Shown here: piece after piece, positions 8,671-16,374 of the stretch
Layout: each line of letters starts with the position of its first letter
Position numbering within the stretch: position 1 is the first letter of the stretch
Source of the DNA: an uncultured Dorea sp.
GTDB lineage: Bacteria; Bacillota; Clostridia; Lachnospirales; Lachnospiraceae
Direction: 5' to 3'
Assembly (NCBI GenBank): GCA_910588745.1
Contig: CAJURK010000038.1
Span: 1 to 32,406, forward strand
DNA: 32,406 nucleotides
Made by a program: the position numbers and the translations under genes
The notes under the pieces: generated by a model
The model's database searches: none
Seen by the model: only the letters and a program-made list of their open reading frames with translations
Told to the model about the DNA's origin: nothing

Positions 8671-9306
8671 TTAACGCTTCCGCTTCATTCTGTTTCTGAC
8701 GCTTTGCTGTATAAATCGTTCCAGCTTAGGCTTAACAGTCTTTTCCTGGTTCTGGAAAAACTCCTCATACAGCCATTTCTGCTTTTCCAGTTCGTTCTCC
8801 AACTGCAAAATCCTGTCTTCATTCTGTCTGAAATTCTGTTCTTTTTCTTCTAATTGCGCTTTTAGTTCTGCTTCTAATTCTTCTATCTGTCTGTTCCGGC
8901 CTTCTATCTGCGCTTCCAGCTCCGCCGCCTTTTCTTTCTCCCGGCATATAGCGTCTTTTTGCTCCTGCAGCAAACTCTCCTGCCTTCTCATAATGTCGCC
9001 CCTGGACTGGATCGTTTCTTTATTGGCCTGAATCACCTTATCCATTGTACGAATCTCGTTCCCCTGCTGTTCTAACAGTTGTTCCTGCTCTATTGTTTTG
9101 GCTTTGAGGTTCTTACAAAGTTCCTCCAGCTCTTCGAGCTTCTGTCTCTGACTCTCCTTCTGTTCATCGGCTGCCTGCAGCCTGCTCTCCGTATTCTCAA
9201 TCTGAATACGAAGTTCTCTGACATAAGCGTCCACCGTGGCCTTATGATATCCCCCGAACAGACTGGTTTTGATTTTTACTTCTGTACCTTCCAGCATCTT
9301 ATCCAC
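8671..9306 (-). CDS. DivIVA-like coiled-coil protein, possible Wadjet-associated accessory
   Basis: The 211-residue protein opens with a DivIVA/GpsB-like N-terminal motif ('FGGYHKATVDAYVRELR', residues about 18-34). Almost the whole remainder is a long Glu/Gln/Lys-rich coiled coil up to residue ~190, ending in a strongly basic tail (RNRMKRKR). DivIVA family proteins bind curved membranes at poles or septa through the N-terminal motif and multimerise by coiled coils. It starts 2 bases after the dapL stop and so is co-transcribed with dapF-dapL; jetA follows 67 bases later. It could be a cell-division or wall-growth scaffold belonging with dap, or a partner of the Wadjet SMC complex. No enzyme domain is seen. 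Confidence 0.75.
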   Translation of the reverse strand: MDKMLEGTEVKIKTSLFGGYHKATVDAYVRELRIQIENTESRLQAADEQKESQRQKLEELEELCKNLKAKTIEQEQLLEQQGNEIRTMDKVIQANKETIQSRGDIMRRQESLLQEQKDAICREKEKAAELEAQIEGRNRQIEELEAELKAQLEEKEQNFRQNEDRILQLENELEKQKWLYEEFFQNQEKTVKPKLERFIQQSVRNRMKRKR

Positions 9307-9308
9307 CT

Positions 9309-10523
9309 TTATAATGCTTTGATTCTCTCTATCGCTGCTACCGTATTTTCATAAGACCCAAACGCGGTCAGTCTAAAATACCCCTCTCCGCTCGGCCCGA
9401 AGCCGGAACCCGGCGTTCCTACCACATGGGCTCTTTCAAGCAAATGGTCAAAAAACTCCCAAGATGTCATTCCCTTCGGAGTCTCCAGCCAGATATAGGG
9501 CGCGTTTACGCCGCCGGACACATGGTATCCTGCCTCTTTCAACCCTTCATAGATCACGCGGGCATTCTTCATATAGTAAGCAACCTGAGCCTTTAACTGT
9601 GCCTTGCCCGCCTCGGAGTAAACTGCTTCCCCCGCCTTCTGGACAATATAAGGCGCGCCGTTATACTTGGTTCCGTGGCGCCTTGCCCAAAGAGAGTGCA
9701 AGGTTACCTCCCCCTGCTTAATCTCCTTCGGAATCACCGTCGCTCCAAGGCGGACTCCTGTAAAGCCTGCGTTCTTTGAAAAACTCCGGAGTTCAATCGC
9801 GCAAGTCCTCGCTCCCTGGCACTCGTATATGCTGTGGGGTACGTTTTCCTCGGAAATATACGCTTCATAAGCCGCGTCATAAATAATCACCGCTCCCACT
9901 TTATTCGCATAATCCACCCATTCCTGCAGCCGGTCTTTCGTAATTGCGGAACCGGTAGGATTATTCGGGAAACATAAGTAAATGATATCCGGCGTCTCCT
10001 TCGGAAGCTCCGGCACAAAACCCGTTTCCTTCGTACAGGGCATATAGATAACGTCGCTCCATGTCTCCGCCGTTTGATCGTAGGTTCCGGTACGTCCCGC
10101 CATCACGTTGGTATCCACATAGACCGGATACACCGGGTCGCACACTGCAATCTTATTATCCCTGGCAAATATTTCCTGAATGTTTCCGGAATCGCCCTTC
10201 GCGCCGTCGGAAACAAATATCTCGTCTGCCCGGATATCGCAGCCCCTATCCTGATAATCATTCTCCGCCATGGCCTTTCTTAAAAACTCATAGCCAAGAT
10301 CCGGCGCATAACCATGAAATGTCTCCGCGTGAGCCATCTCGTCAACCGCGCTGTGCAGGGCGTCAATAATCGCCGGTGCAAGCGGCTGCGTTACATCCCC
10401 GATCCCCAGCCGGATAATCCGTTTATCCGGGTTCGCCTCCGCAAATGCCGCCACCTTTTTTCCGATGGTGGAAAAAAGATAGCTCCCGGGTAATTTCAAA
10501 TAATCTTCATTTACTTTAAACAT
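9309..10523 (-). CDS. dapL: LL-diaminopimelate aminotransferase DapL
   Basis: The 404-residue PLP enzyme converts tetrahydrodipicolinate directly to LL-diaminopimelate, the short lysine/cell-wall branch used by many Clostridia. Visible fold-type I landmarks: 'RLGIGDVTQPL' near the N-terminus, 'FPNNPTGS' (N187), 'YDAAYEAY' (D216) and the PLP lysine in 'RSFSKNAGFTGVRLG' (K250). Length is normal. AGAGGAG precedes ATG 10523. The gene follows dapF by 21 bases, so both last steps toward meso-diaminopimelate are encoded together. The downstream coiled-coil gene starts 2 bases after its stop. Confidence 0.95.
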   Translation of the reverse strand: MFKVNEDYLKLPGSYLFSTIGKKVAAFAEANPDKRIIRLGIGDVTQPLAPAIIDALHSAVDEMAHAETFHGYAPDLGYEFLRKAMAENDYQDRGCDIRADEIFVSDGAKGDSGNIQEIFARDNKIAVCDPVYPVYVDTNVMAGRTGTYDQTAETWSDVIYMPCTKETGFVPELPKETPDIIYLCFPNNPTGSAITKDRLQEWVDYANKVGAVIIYDAAYEAYISEENVPHSIYECQGARTCAIELRSFSKNAGFTGVRLGATVIPKEIKQGEVTLHSLWARRHGTKYNGAPYIVQKAGEAVYSEAGKAQLKAQVAYYMKNARVIYEGLKEAGYHVSGGVNAPYIWLETPKGMTSWEFFDHLLERAHVVGTPGSGFGPSGEGYFRLTAFGSYENTVAAIERIKAL

Positions 10524-10544
10524 CCTATGTATTCTCCTCTTCTA

Positions 10545-11378
10545 TCAGATTAAAATCTCGCCGTCGTATACAGTCTCCGCCGGGCCGGTCATATAGACCC
10601 GGCCGTCTTCCCTACTCCATAAAACGGTTAGTTCTCCTCCTTCTAATTGTACCGAAACCTGACGTTCTGTCAAGTCATTTAATACACTTGCTACAACAGA
10701 CGCGCAGGCGCCGGTCCCACAGGCCAGTGTTTCTCCCGCTCCTCGCTCCCACACCCGCACTTTGAGCCGCATCCGGTCTAAAACTTCCACAAATTCCACA
10801 TTAATGCGCCTGGGGAAACGCCCATGATACTCAAATTCCGGCCCCATCCGGTTCAGGTCGATTCCGGCCGCGCGTTTTACATAGATTACCGCATGGGGAT
10901 TCCCCATAGAAACCCCGGTCATTCGGTATTCCGTTTGATGAATTGTAATTTTTTCCTGAATTACTCTGCTGTTTTCTGAAATAATCGGTATCTTATCGGC
11001 CTGCAGCGTAGGATATCCCATATCCACCGTTACCTGCTCTACTTTGTCTTTGGATACCTGAAGCCAGAGTTTTCTTACGCCTGCCAGCGTTTCAATCAGA
11101 AGCTCTCTCTTGCGGGTCATTTTCCGGTCGTAGACGTATTTTGCAAGGCACCGGATCCCGTTGCCGCACATCTCCGCCCTAGAACCGTCCGCATTGTAAA
11201 TTTCCATTTTAAAATCGGCCTTCTCAGACGGGCAGATCAGGATCAAGCCGTCCGAACCGATCCCAAAGTGCCGGTCGCTGATCCTCTTAGCAATTCTGTC
11301 CGGCTCTCTTACGTACTCCGCAAAGCAATTCACATACACGTAATCGTTTCCCAGTCCATGCATCTTTGTAAAATACAT
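10545..11378 (-). CDS. dapF: Diaminopimelate epimerase DapF
   Basis: The 277-residue protein is a PLP-independent racemase interconverting LL- and meso-diaminopimelate for lysine and peptidoglycan. Both catalytic cysteines are in place: C71 in 'EMCGNGIRCLA' and C220 in 'LACGTGACAS'. The N-terminal 'FTKMHGLGNDYVYV' is a family signature. Length is normal. It is the first gene of the minus-strand run that leads through dapL into the coiled-coil and Wadjet genes. An AAGGAAATG ribosome region lies about 10 bases before ATG 11378. Its leader contains a candidate 22-codon ORF. Confidence 0.96.
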   Translation of the reverse strand: MYFTKMHGLGNDYVYVNCFAEYVREPDRIAKRISDRHFGIGSDGLILICPSEKADFKMEIYNADGSRAEMCGNGIRCLAKYVYDRKMTRKRELLIETLAGVRKLWLQVSKDKVEQVTVDMGYPTLQADKIPIISENSRVIQEKITIHQTEYRMTGVSMGNPHAVIYVKRAAGIDLNRMGPEFEYHGRFPRRINVEFVEVLDRMRLKVRVWERGAGETLACGTGACASVVASVLNDLTERQVSVQLEGGELTVLWSREDGRVYMTGPAETVYDGEILI

Positions 11379-11424
11379 CTGTTCACATTTCCTTTACAGC
11401 GATAATCCACTATTCCCGCGCCCT

Positions 11425-11493
11425 TTATCCGTTTCCATTCCTATTCATTTCCTCAGCCGTGCGTAAAATGCCTTTTCTTGTATACTTATTCAT
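11425..11493 (-). CDS. Possible 22-residue leader peptide or small protein upstream of dapF
   Basis: An ATG at 11493 preceded by GGAG at 9-10 bases opens a 22-codon frame ending in TAA at 11425, with a basic N-terminus (MNKYTRKGILRTAEE). A TATATA-containing -10-like element lies about 30 bases upstream (around 11520). It could be a leader peptide or a tiny protein, or chance; I recognise no homologue. Confidence 0.3.
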   Translation of the reverse strand: MNKYTRKGILRTAEEMNRNGNG

Positions 11494-11617
11494 AACTGCC
11501 GTCTCCTATTCCTTCTTTTTATATAATCGCCCATAGGAAGCAAAACACTCTTAAGCAAGCGCGAAGTCCTGCGCAGACAGAAACGATGTCCGCCCTAAAC
11601 TCCGCACAACAAGCAAC

Positions 11618-11647
11618 TTACCATTGTAACCACTTTCGACTTATGAT
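11618..11647 (+). promoter_or_regulatory. Putative sigma-A promoter of the diguanylate cyclase gene
   Basis: TTACCA (11618-11623) and TATGAT (11642-11647) are 18 bases apart. An overlapping alternative is TTGTAA with TAGAAT at 17 bases. The predicted +1 is very near ATG 11666, so a start at ATG 11684 would give a more usual leader. The 12-base string around the -10 (11641-11652) recurs exactly at 25973-25984 before another gene. Confidence 0.5.
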
Positions 11648-11665
11648 AGAATAGGAAAAGAAACG

Positions 11666-12721
11666 ATGGGAGACGACTATAGTATGAGTACTAAAAATTT
11701 TGACATTTTATATGAATACTTGAAAGGTATCCGCCGAGGCCTAGAAGCCCCATCTCTCGATATCAGCGAACTTGATGAGGCTTACCGGGACTTTGGACAA
11801 GAGCTTTTACAGACGGGGGAAGAACTGACTGCCTACAGGGTTCGGGAAAAGCAGCTTGAGGAAGAAAAACAGCATATCCAGAACCGGGCTGATATGATTG
11901 AAGGCTATAACGAACTTCTTGTCGCCATGCTCAGCAAACGCGATGAATGGCTTCTGGTAGTGGATATGAACTCCAAGGAGGTTTTGTACTGCAACAAGCG
12001 TAAACAGGTAGGGAAGACGGATAAGAGTTTCTGCCGCACCTGCAAAAGCCGCCTGACCTTCCATCCGGAGCTTTTAAACTGGAAAGGCGACGAACAGTAC
12101 AGCGTATGGGAGATGGCCGGCGCAGACGACACCAACTACCGCATTACTTCTTTCCCGATTGAGTTAAAGGAGCGTTCTTCCTACGTACATATTATCGTGG
12201 ATATTACCGAAGAAAAACGAATGGCGCACAACCTTACCAGCAAAGCCTACCATGATCCCGGTACCGGGATTAAGAACCGGCTATTCTTTGAGGAATATAT
12301 GGAAATTATCCTTCGTGAAAAGCAGCAGGCAACCCTTTGCTATCTGGATTTGGACGGGCTCAAATATGTCAACGACAAATACGGGCATTTAGAAGGCGAT
12401 ATCTACATCCAGAACTTTGTCGAGATCATCCGAAAAGATTTCCGGAGCGGAGATACCTTTGCCAGAATCGGCGGAGACGAATTCTGTCTGGTGCTAACCG
12501 GCAATATGAAAGAACTGATGGACAAAAAACTAGAAGAAATCCTGATTGAATTCCAGGAAAGCGACTTTAGCGAATACCAGTGCAGCTTCAGCTTCGGCGT
12601 TGTGGATATTCCAGGCGCGTCAAATACCATGACGCTGGACGAGATCTTACAAAAAGCCGACGAGCTAATGTACGAATGCAAACGCAAGAATAAAGAAAAA
12701 TATCCGGAACTCGTCAGATAG
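11666..12721 (+). CDS. Diguanylate cyclase with N-terminal PAS-like sensor
   Basis: 351 residues without membrane segments, so probably cytoplasmic. Residues ~30-80 form a helical coiled stretch, ~85-180 look like a PAS-type sensor ending in 'VDITEEK', and ~195-345 are a GGDEF domain. The active site 'RIGGDEF' (GGDEF 269-273) and the metal-binding 'DLDGLKYVND' (from D228) are intact, and an RxxD inhibitory site ('RSGD', 260-263) is present, so it should make cyclic di-GMP with product feedback. The sensor has C109 and a CxxC (C123, C126), which could bind metal or sense redox. ATG 11666 has AGGA upstream; ATG 11684 is a reasonable alternative with GGGAG. It is a single-gene unit with its own terminator. 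Confidence 0.9.
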   Translation: MGDDYSMSTKNFDILYEYLKGIRRGLEAPSLDISELDEAYRDFGQELLQTGEELTAYRVREKQLEEEKQHIQNRADMIEGYNELLVAMLSKRDEWLLVVDMNSKEVLYCNKRKQVGKTDKSFCRTCKSRLTFHPELLNWKGDEQYSVWEMAGADDTNYRITSFPIELKERSSYVHIIVDITEEKRMAHNLTSKAYHDPGTGIKNRLFFEEYMEIILREKQQATLCYLDLDGLKYVNDKYGHLEGDIYIQNFVEIIRKDFRSGDTFARIGGDEFCLVLTGNMKELMDKKLEEILIEFQESDFSEYQCSFSFGVVDIPGASNTMTLDEILQKADELMYECKRKNKEKYPELVR

Positions 12722-12731
12722 TTAAAAGCAG

Positions 12732-12788
12732 GCTGCCGTTCTTAAGCGTATCTCTTTATGATACTCCCGAGAACGGCAGCTTTTTTGT
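12732..12788 (+). terminator. Rho-independent terminator after the diguanylate cyclase gene
   Basis: A perfect 11-bp stem (GCTGCCGTTCT at 12732-12742 with its complement at 12770-12780) is followed by six T residues. It lies 10 bases after the stop codon. The convergent minus-strand gene ends at 12799, so the hairpin may also stop transcription from that side. Confidence 0.93.
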
Positions 12789-12798
12789 GATTTCTTTT

Positions 12799-13044
12799 TT
12801 ATACTTTGGCCGTCAGCGTCTTCGCGCTGACCCCAGGCTGCATTCCCAGCTTGCCGGATAATGCGCTGGTCACTGTCCCGGGCGCGTCAATTACGACGCT
12901 GATAATAGAAATACCTTTCTGCCTATAAGGAAGTCCCATCCTTCCAATAATATACTGTCGGTATTCGTGCAGCAATCCATTGATCGCCGACGCAGCTTCG
13001 TCATTTTTTATAATAATACTAATGACCGATACTCTTGTTTCCAT
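12799..13044 (-). CDS. TM1266-type putative iron-only hydrogenase system regulator
   Basis: An 81-residue ACT/NikR-like small protein. The N-terminal 'METRVSVISIIIKND', the central 'QYIIGRMGLPYRQKGISIISVVIDAP' and the C-terminal 'LSGKLG...GVSAKTL' match the family named after Thermotoga TM1266, which is usually linked to [FeFe]-hydrogenase maturation genes. Its regulatory role is only predicted in the literature. Here no hydrogenase or hyd maturation gene lies nearby; it follows the B6-vitamer kinase by 49 bases. A GTAGGAG ribosome site precedes the ATG. Confidence 0.83.
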   Translation of the reverse strand: METRVSVISIIIKNDEAASAINGLLHEYRQYIIGRMGLPYRQKGISIISVVIDAPGTVTSALSGKLGMQPGVSAKTLTAKV

Positions 13045-13093
13045 TTACCGCTTCTCCTACTTTCCTTTTCTAGAAACTCCTCCGCCTGTCCTG

Positions 13094-13948
13094 TCAGCCG
13101 ATCCTTTCTGGCAGGAGCATCCCCAAATGCCGTTCAAATTCCGTTCCTCCGATATTCTTTGCTCCTGACTTTACAGAATCTTCCATTGCCTTCCAGGTAA
13201 ATTCGCCTGCCAGTCTGCACAAATCCTCAATACTGTCCCCCCTTGCCATTCCTCCCGCAAGAACAGACGCAAATAAATCCCCGGTTCCCGAAAAGCTTTG
13301 TCCGATATACGGAAATGCAATCATCCGGGCGTCATGCTCTGTAAGAATCAGATTCCCAATCTTATCCCCTTCCTGATCCGTAAAATGAATTCCGGTCACC
13401 ACCACCGTATCCGGCCCGTTCTGTAATATCCCTTCCGCCATCTGCCGCAGCGTCTGTACCTGAAGCTGAAAGGAAAGACGGCTGACCGTCTCATAATCCC
13501 CGTCCGCCAGCAGACAGAATTCCGTTAAGTTCGGCGTAATCACATCCGCCATAAACGTAAGCTTCTTCATTTTCTGCAGAAGCCCTTCCGTAAACATATC
13601 GTATTGATTTCCGTCGTCTCCCATTATAGGATCAACCAAGAGAAACGTTCCTTTTCTCCGAAAAGTCTCTATAAACCGAAAAATATGTTCTATCTGCGCT
13701 TCACTGGCAACAAAACCAGTATAAATCCCGTCAAATTCTGCTTCCAGTTTCTCCCATTCCAGCCGGAATTCTTCCATCTTATCCGTAAAATCCTCCAGAT
13801 AATAACTGGGATACCCCGTCTGGGCGCTTAAGACTGCCGTAGGCAGCGGACAAGGCTGCACTCCCATCACCGATAAAACCGGTATCGCCGCTGTCAGCGA
13901 ACATTTTCCAAATCCGGACAGGTCATTGATTACAGCTATTTTTTTCAT
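13094..13948 (-). CDS. Pyridoxal/pyridoxamine kinase (PdxK/PdxY-type, ribokinase fold)
   Basis: The 284-residue protein begins 'KKIAVINDLSGFGKCSLTAA', the signature of the clostridial pyridoxamine kinase family. It carries 'VDPIMGDDGNQYDMF', 'ITPNLTEFCLL' and the ATP/anion-hole motif 'FSGTGDLFASVLAGG' with the catalytic aspartate. It should phosphorylate B6 vitamers using ATP to feed the PLP pool. The gene follows the EamA transporter by 19 bases with an AGAGGAGG ribosome site, so the two are co-transcribed. A hydroxymethylpyrimidine kinase (ThiD) is a less likely alternative. Confidence 0.87.
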   Translation of the reverse strand: MKKIAVINDLSGFGKCSLTAAIPVLSVMGVQPCPLPTAVLSAQTGYPSYYLEDFTDKMEEFRLEWEKLEAEFDGIYTGFVASEAQIEHIFRFIETFRRKGTFLLVDPIMGDDGNQYDMFTEGLLQKMKKLTFMADVITPNLTEFCLLADGDYETVSRLSFQLQVQTLRQMAEGILQNGPDTVVVTGIHFTDQEGDKIGNLILTEHDARMIAFPYIGQSFSGTGDLFASVLAGGMARGDSIEDLCRLAGEFTWKAMEDSVKSGAKNIGGTEFERHLGMLLPERIG

Positions 13949-13967
13949 CTTATTATTGTCCTCCTCT

Positions 13968-14864
13968 TTAGCCGCTTCTTTTTCCCAAATTCAGGACAAC
14001 TCCTGTAACGAGAACCAGCAAGAAGCCCGCGATATCAACCCGCTCAAACGCCGTGCCAAGAAATACTGCCGTAAGCAAAGTTGCCGTCACCGGCTCTACG
14101 CTGGTCATAAGCCCGGTATACACAGCTCCAATCTTGGTAAGCGCCGACAAATAAAAACAGAACGGCAGAATTGTTCCCAGAATAACAATGGCAAAAAACG
14201 CAGACGCCACCGCAAAATCTATCGGAACATCCATCTGCCACGGTCTCCTGACCACGGCAAGAACCAGGCCGCCAATAACCATGGCCCAGCCGCATACCGC
14301 CTCCGACGGAAATTTTTTAAGCAGGGGAATCGGAAGCACCGCGTAGAAACAGGTGGTAAGCGCCGTCAAAAACCCCAATACAATCCCTTCCCTGGATACA
14401 TTCAAGCTGTGCCAGTTCCCGTGGGTCGCAATCAGAAATACTCCCGAAACCGCGCAGCATACAGCCGCCAACTCCCTTCTCCCCGGAAACTTCCGCTCCT
14501 TTATCCCATAAAAAATAATCAGCATCGCCGGATTCAGATACTGGAAAAAGGTAGCCGTACCCGCATTTGTCGCCTGTACGGCGGCAAAAAAAGAATACTG
14601 CATGCCCATCATCCCCGCAACCCCAAATACCGCCAGCCGAAGCGCGGCTTTCTTTTCCTTCCACACCGCGAAAATTTCCTGCCTCCGAACCGCCGAAAAC
14701 AACAGCAATAGACTCCCCGACGCCATCAGCCTGTATGGCGTAAGCCAGGAAGCTTCTATTCCCTTTATTTCAAACAAATACTGCGCCACCGGACTGGACG
14801 CGCCCCACAGTACGCCGGTCCAGGCAGCCAGTATAAAACCGATTCTTCTTTGCTTCTTACTCAT
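13968..14864 (-). CDS. EamA/DMT-family transporter
   Basis: About 298 residues with ten predicted membrane segments arranged as two EamA repeats. The first repeat begins 'FILAAWTGVLWGASSPVAQYLF', the second 'LGFLTALTTCFYAVLPIPLLKKF', and 'GAVYTGLMTSVEPVTATLLTAVFLG' is the typical last motif. These proteins export or import small metabolites; the substrate is unknown. I start it at ATG 14864 because it overlaps the MATE stop codon (translational coupling), while an upstream ATG at 14888 lies deeper in the MATE gene. Its tight link to a B6 kinase hints at a B6-related substrate, but this is only context. Confidence 0.88.
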   Translation of the reverse strand: MSKKQRRIGFILAAWTGVLWGASSPVAQYLFEIKGIEASWLTPYRLMASGSLLLLFSAVRRQEIFAVWKEKKAALRLAVFGVAGMMGMQYSFFAAVQATNAGTATFFQYLNPAMLIIFYGIKERKFPGRRELAAVCCAVSGVFLIATHGNWHSLNVSREGIVLGFLTALTTCFYAVLPIPLLKKFPSEAVCGWAMVIGGLVLAVVRRPWQMDVPIDFAVASAFFAIVILGTILPFCFYLSALTKIGAVYTGLMTSVEPVTATLLTAVFLGTAFERVDIAGFLLVLVTGVVLNLGKRSG

Positions 14865-16200
14865 AGGCCAGTTCCTTTTTCCACACACCGCTTCTTACAT
14901 AAACCATTCCCAGCGGCACCGACGCTCCGGGCGCAACCATGCAGGCTAAGAAAATACCCGAAAGTCCTAAGATACGTTCTAGTATCACTACCAATACTGC
15001 CCGCACCAGAATACAATTTACAAAAGAACTAAGCAGCACAAACCAGGTATGCCCCGCACCTATTGCAAATCCATGATAGATCATAAATACCGCATAAAAA
15101 ATCTGTCCGATTATCTCGATACGTAAGTTTAACGCCGCCACTTTCACGGCTTCCAAATCCCCGGTAAAAAATCCCGCAAACGCCGGCGCGCCCGCTTCCA
15201 CCACTAGAATCAACGCAAACGCCGCAACACAGGTAAGCTTCATAGCCGTATACAAAACCTCTTTTGCCCGTTCCAATTTCCCGGCTCCCAGTGTCTGCGC
15301 CACCATAGTGGAGGCCGCGCTGCTCACCGCCGAGATAAATAGCTGGCACAAGTCCTTGATCTTCGCACTGACTCCCGCTCCCGCCGAAGCTGTTACGCCA
15401 TATCCATTGACAAATTTCGTCACTGTCAGCCAAGAAACCGCCGCCAGCGACATCTGTACCGCGCAGGGAATCCCCAATGCTACAATCCGGCAAAAACGCT
15501 TCGCATGAAATTCCGGCATAGAAAGCCTGATCCCAAAAATATCCGGATTCCTAAGCACATGCGCCAGAAGCAGGCCGAAAGAAATCCCCTGCGAAATAAC
15601 CGTTGCCAAAGCCGCTCCCTTTGTGCCCATGTGAATTCCGCCTACAAACAACAAATCCAATATAATGTTTGCACCGGTCGCAATCAAAATAATCTTCATG
15701 GGCCGTTTTGAATCTCCCACGCCGCGCACTGCCGCTACCAGAGCATTATACCCTGCTATAAAAAATATTCCAAGACTGCAAATGCGCAGATATGCAAGCG
15801 CTTCCTGATAAGCCGGCGCTCCAAGCGCCCTTAAAATCACACCCGCCGACAAACTGACCACGCCTACAAGAACCACCGACATCACTGCAAAACTATAAAA
15901 TAGCGTATTCATAGTCTCCTTGCGCTTCTCTTCTTCCCCCGCGCCAAAAAACTGTCCGATTAAAATATTGCCTCCTTGGGACAGGCCAATAATAATCTTG
16001 GTCAAAAGCTCCATAACCAGACTGGAATTATTGATTCCGGAAATACCCCTGGCTCCGATAAAATGACCGGATATCATCAAGTCAGCCATACTGTAAAGCG
16101 ACTGCATCAAACTGATCGCCACAAATGGAAGCGCATATTGGAGCAAACGTTTCCAAACGCTTCCTTCCGTAAGGTCAAGGGTTTTCTCTGCTTTCCTCAT
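14857..16200 (-). CDS. MATE-family multidrug/toxin efflux transporter
   Basis: About 447 residues and twelve predicted membrane segments in two homologous halves, typical of MATE proteins. Motifs include 'LQYALPFVAISLMQSLYSMADLMISGHFIGA' near the N-terminus (split here in the usual P-x-x-x-x-x-L pattern) and 'GIPCAVQMSLAAVSWLTVTKF' opening the second half. The family exports cationic drugs and metabolites with Na+ or H+. I prefer ATG 16200: AGGAGGA lies about 12 bases upstream, a little far but the only good site. A longer frame reaches 16260. It opens the minus-strand run MATE, EamA, B6 kinase, TM1266-like. Confidence 0.9.
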   Translation of the reverse strand: MRKAEKTLDLTEGSVWKRLLQYALPFVAISLMQSLYSMADLMISGHFIGARGISGINNSSLVMELLTKIIIGLSQGGNILIGQFFGAGEEEKRKETMNTLFYSFAVMSVVLVGVVSLSAGVILRALGAPAYQEALAYLRICSLGIFFIAGYNALVAAVRGVGDSKRPMKIILIATGANIILDLLFVGGIHMGTKGAALATVISQGISFGLLLAHVLRNPDIFGIRLSMPEFHAKRFCRIVALGIPCAVQMSLAAVSWLTVTKFVNGYGVTASAGAGVSAKIKDLCQLFISAVSSAASTMVAQTLGAGKLERAKEVLYTAMKLTCVAAFALILVVEAGAPAFAGFFTGDLEAVKVAALNLRIEIIGQIFYAVFMIYHGFAIGAGHTWFVLLSSFVNCILVRAVLVVILERILGLSGIFLACMVAPGASVPLGMVYVRSGVWKKELAYE

Positions 16201-16304
16201 TCGTATTGTATCTCCTCCTAAAGATCTATCACCGTAAACATGAAAAAGTTCCAGATACAAAGCCTTACGCAGGCTGCTTTTGGAATTCTTTTCCTTACGC
16301 TACA

Positions 16305-16337
16305 GGTGAAAAACTCCGGCATCATTGCCGGAGTTTT
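16305..16337 (-). terminator. Bidirectional-looking terminator after relQ
   Basis: A perfect 11-bp stem (AAAACTCCGGC and complement, arms 16310-16320 and 16327-16337) with a 6-base loop carries A-runs on one side and T-runs on the other. It lies 38 bases past the relQ stop, separating relQ from the MATE gene. Confidence 0.9.
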
Positions 16338-16374
16338 GCTCTTCCTTTAGTCTACTAAATTATGATAAGTGCTG

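Noticed and set aside
13926..14711. 261-codon plus-strand frame opposite the EamA gene
   Set aside because: It is the antisense of a well-supported transporter, with a composition (Arg, Gln, Asn) typical of a shadow frame.
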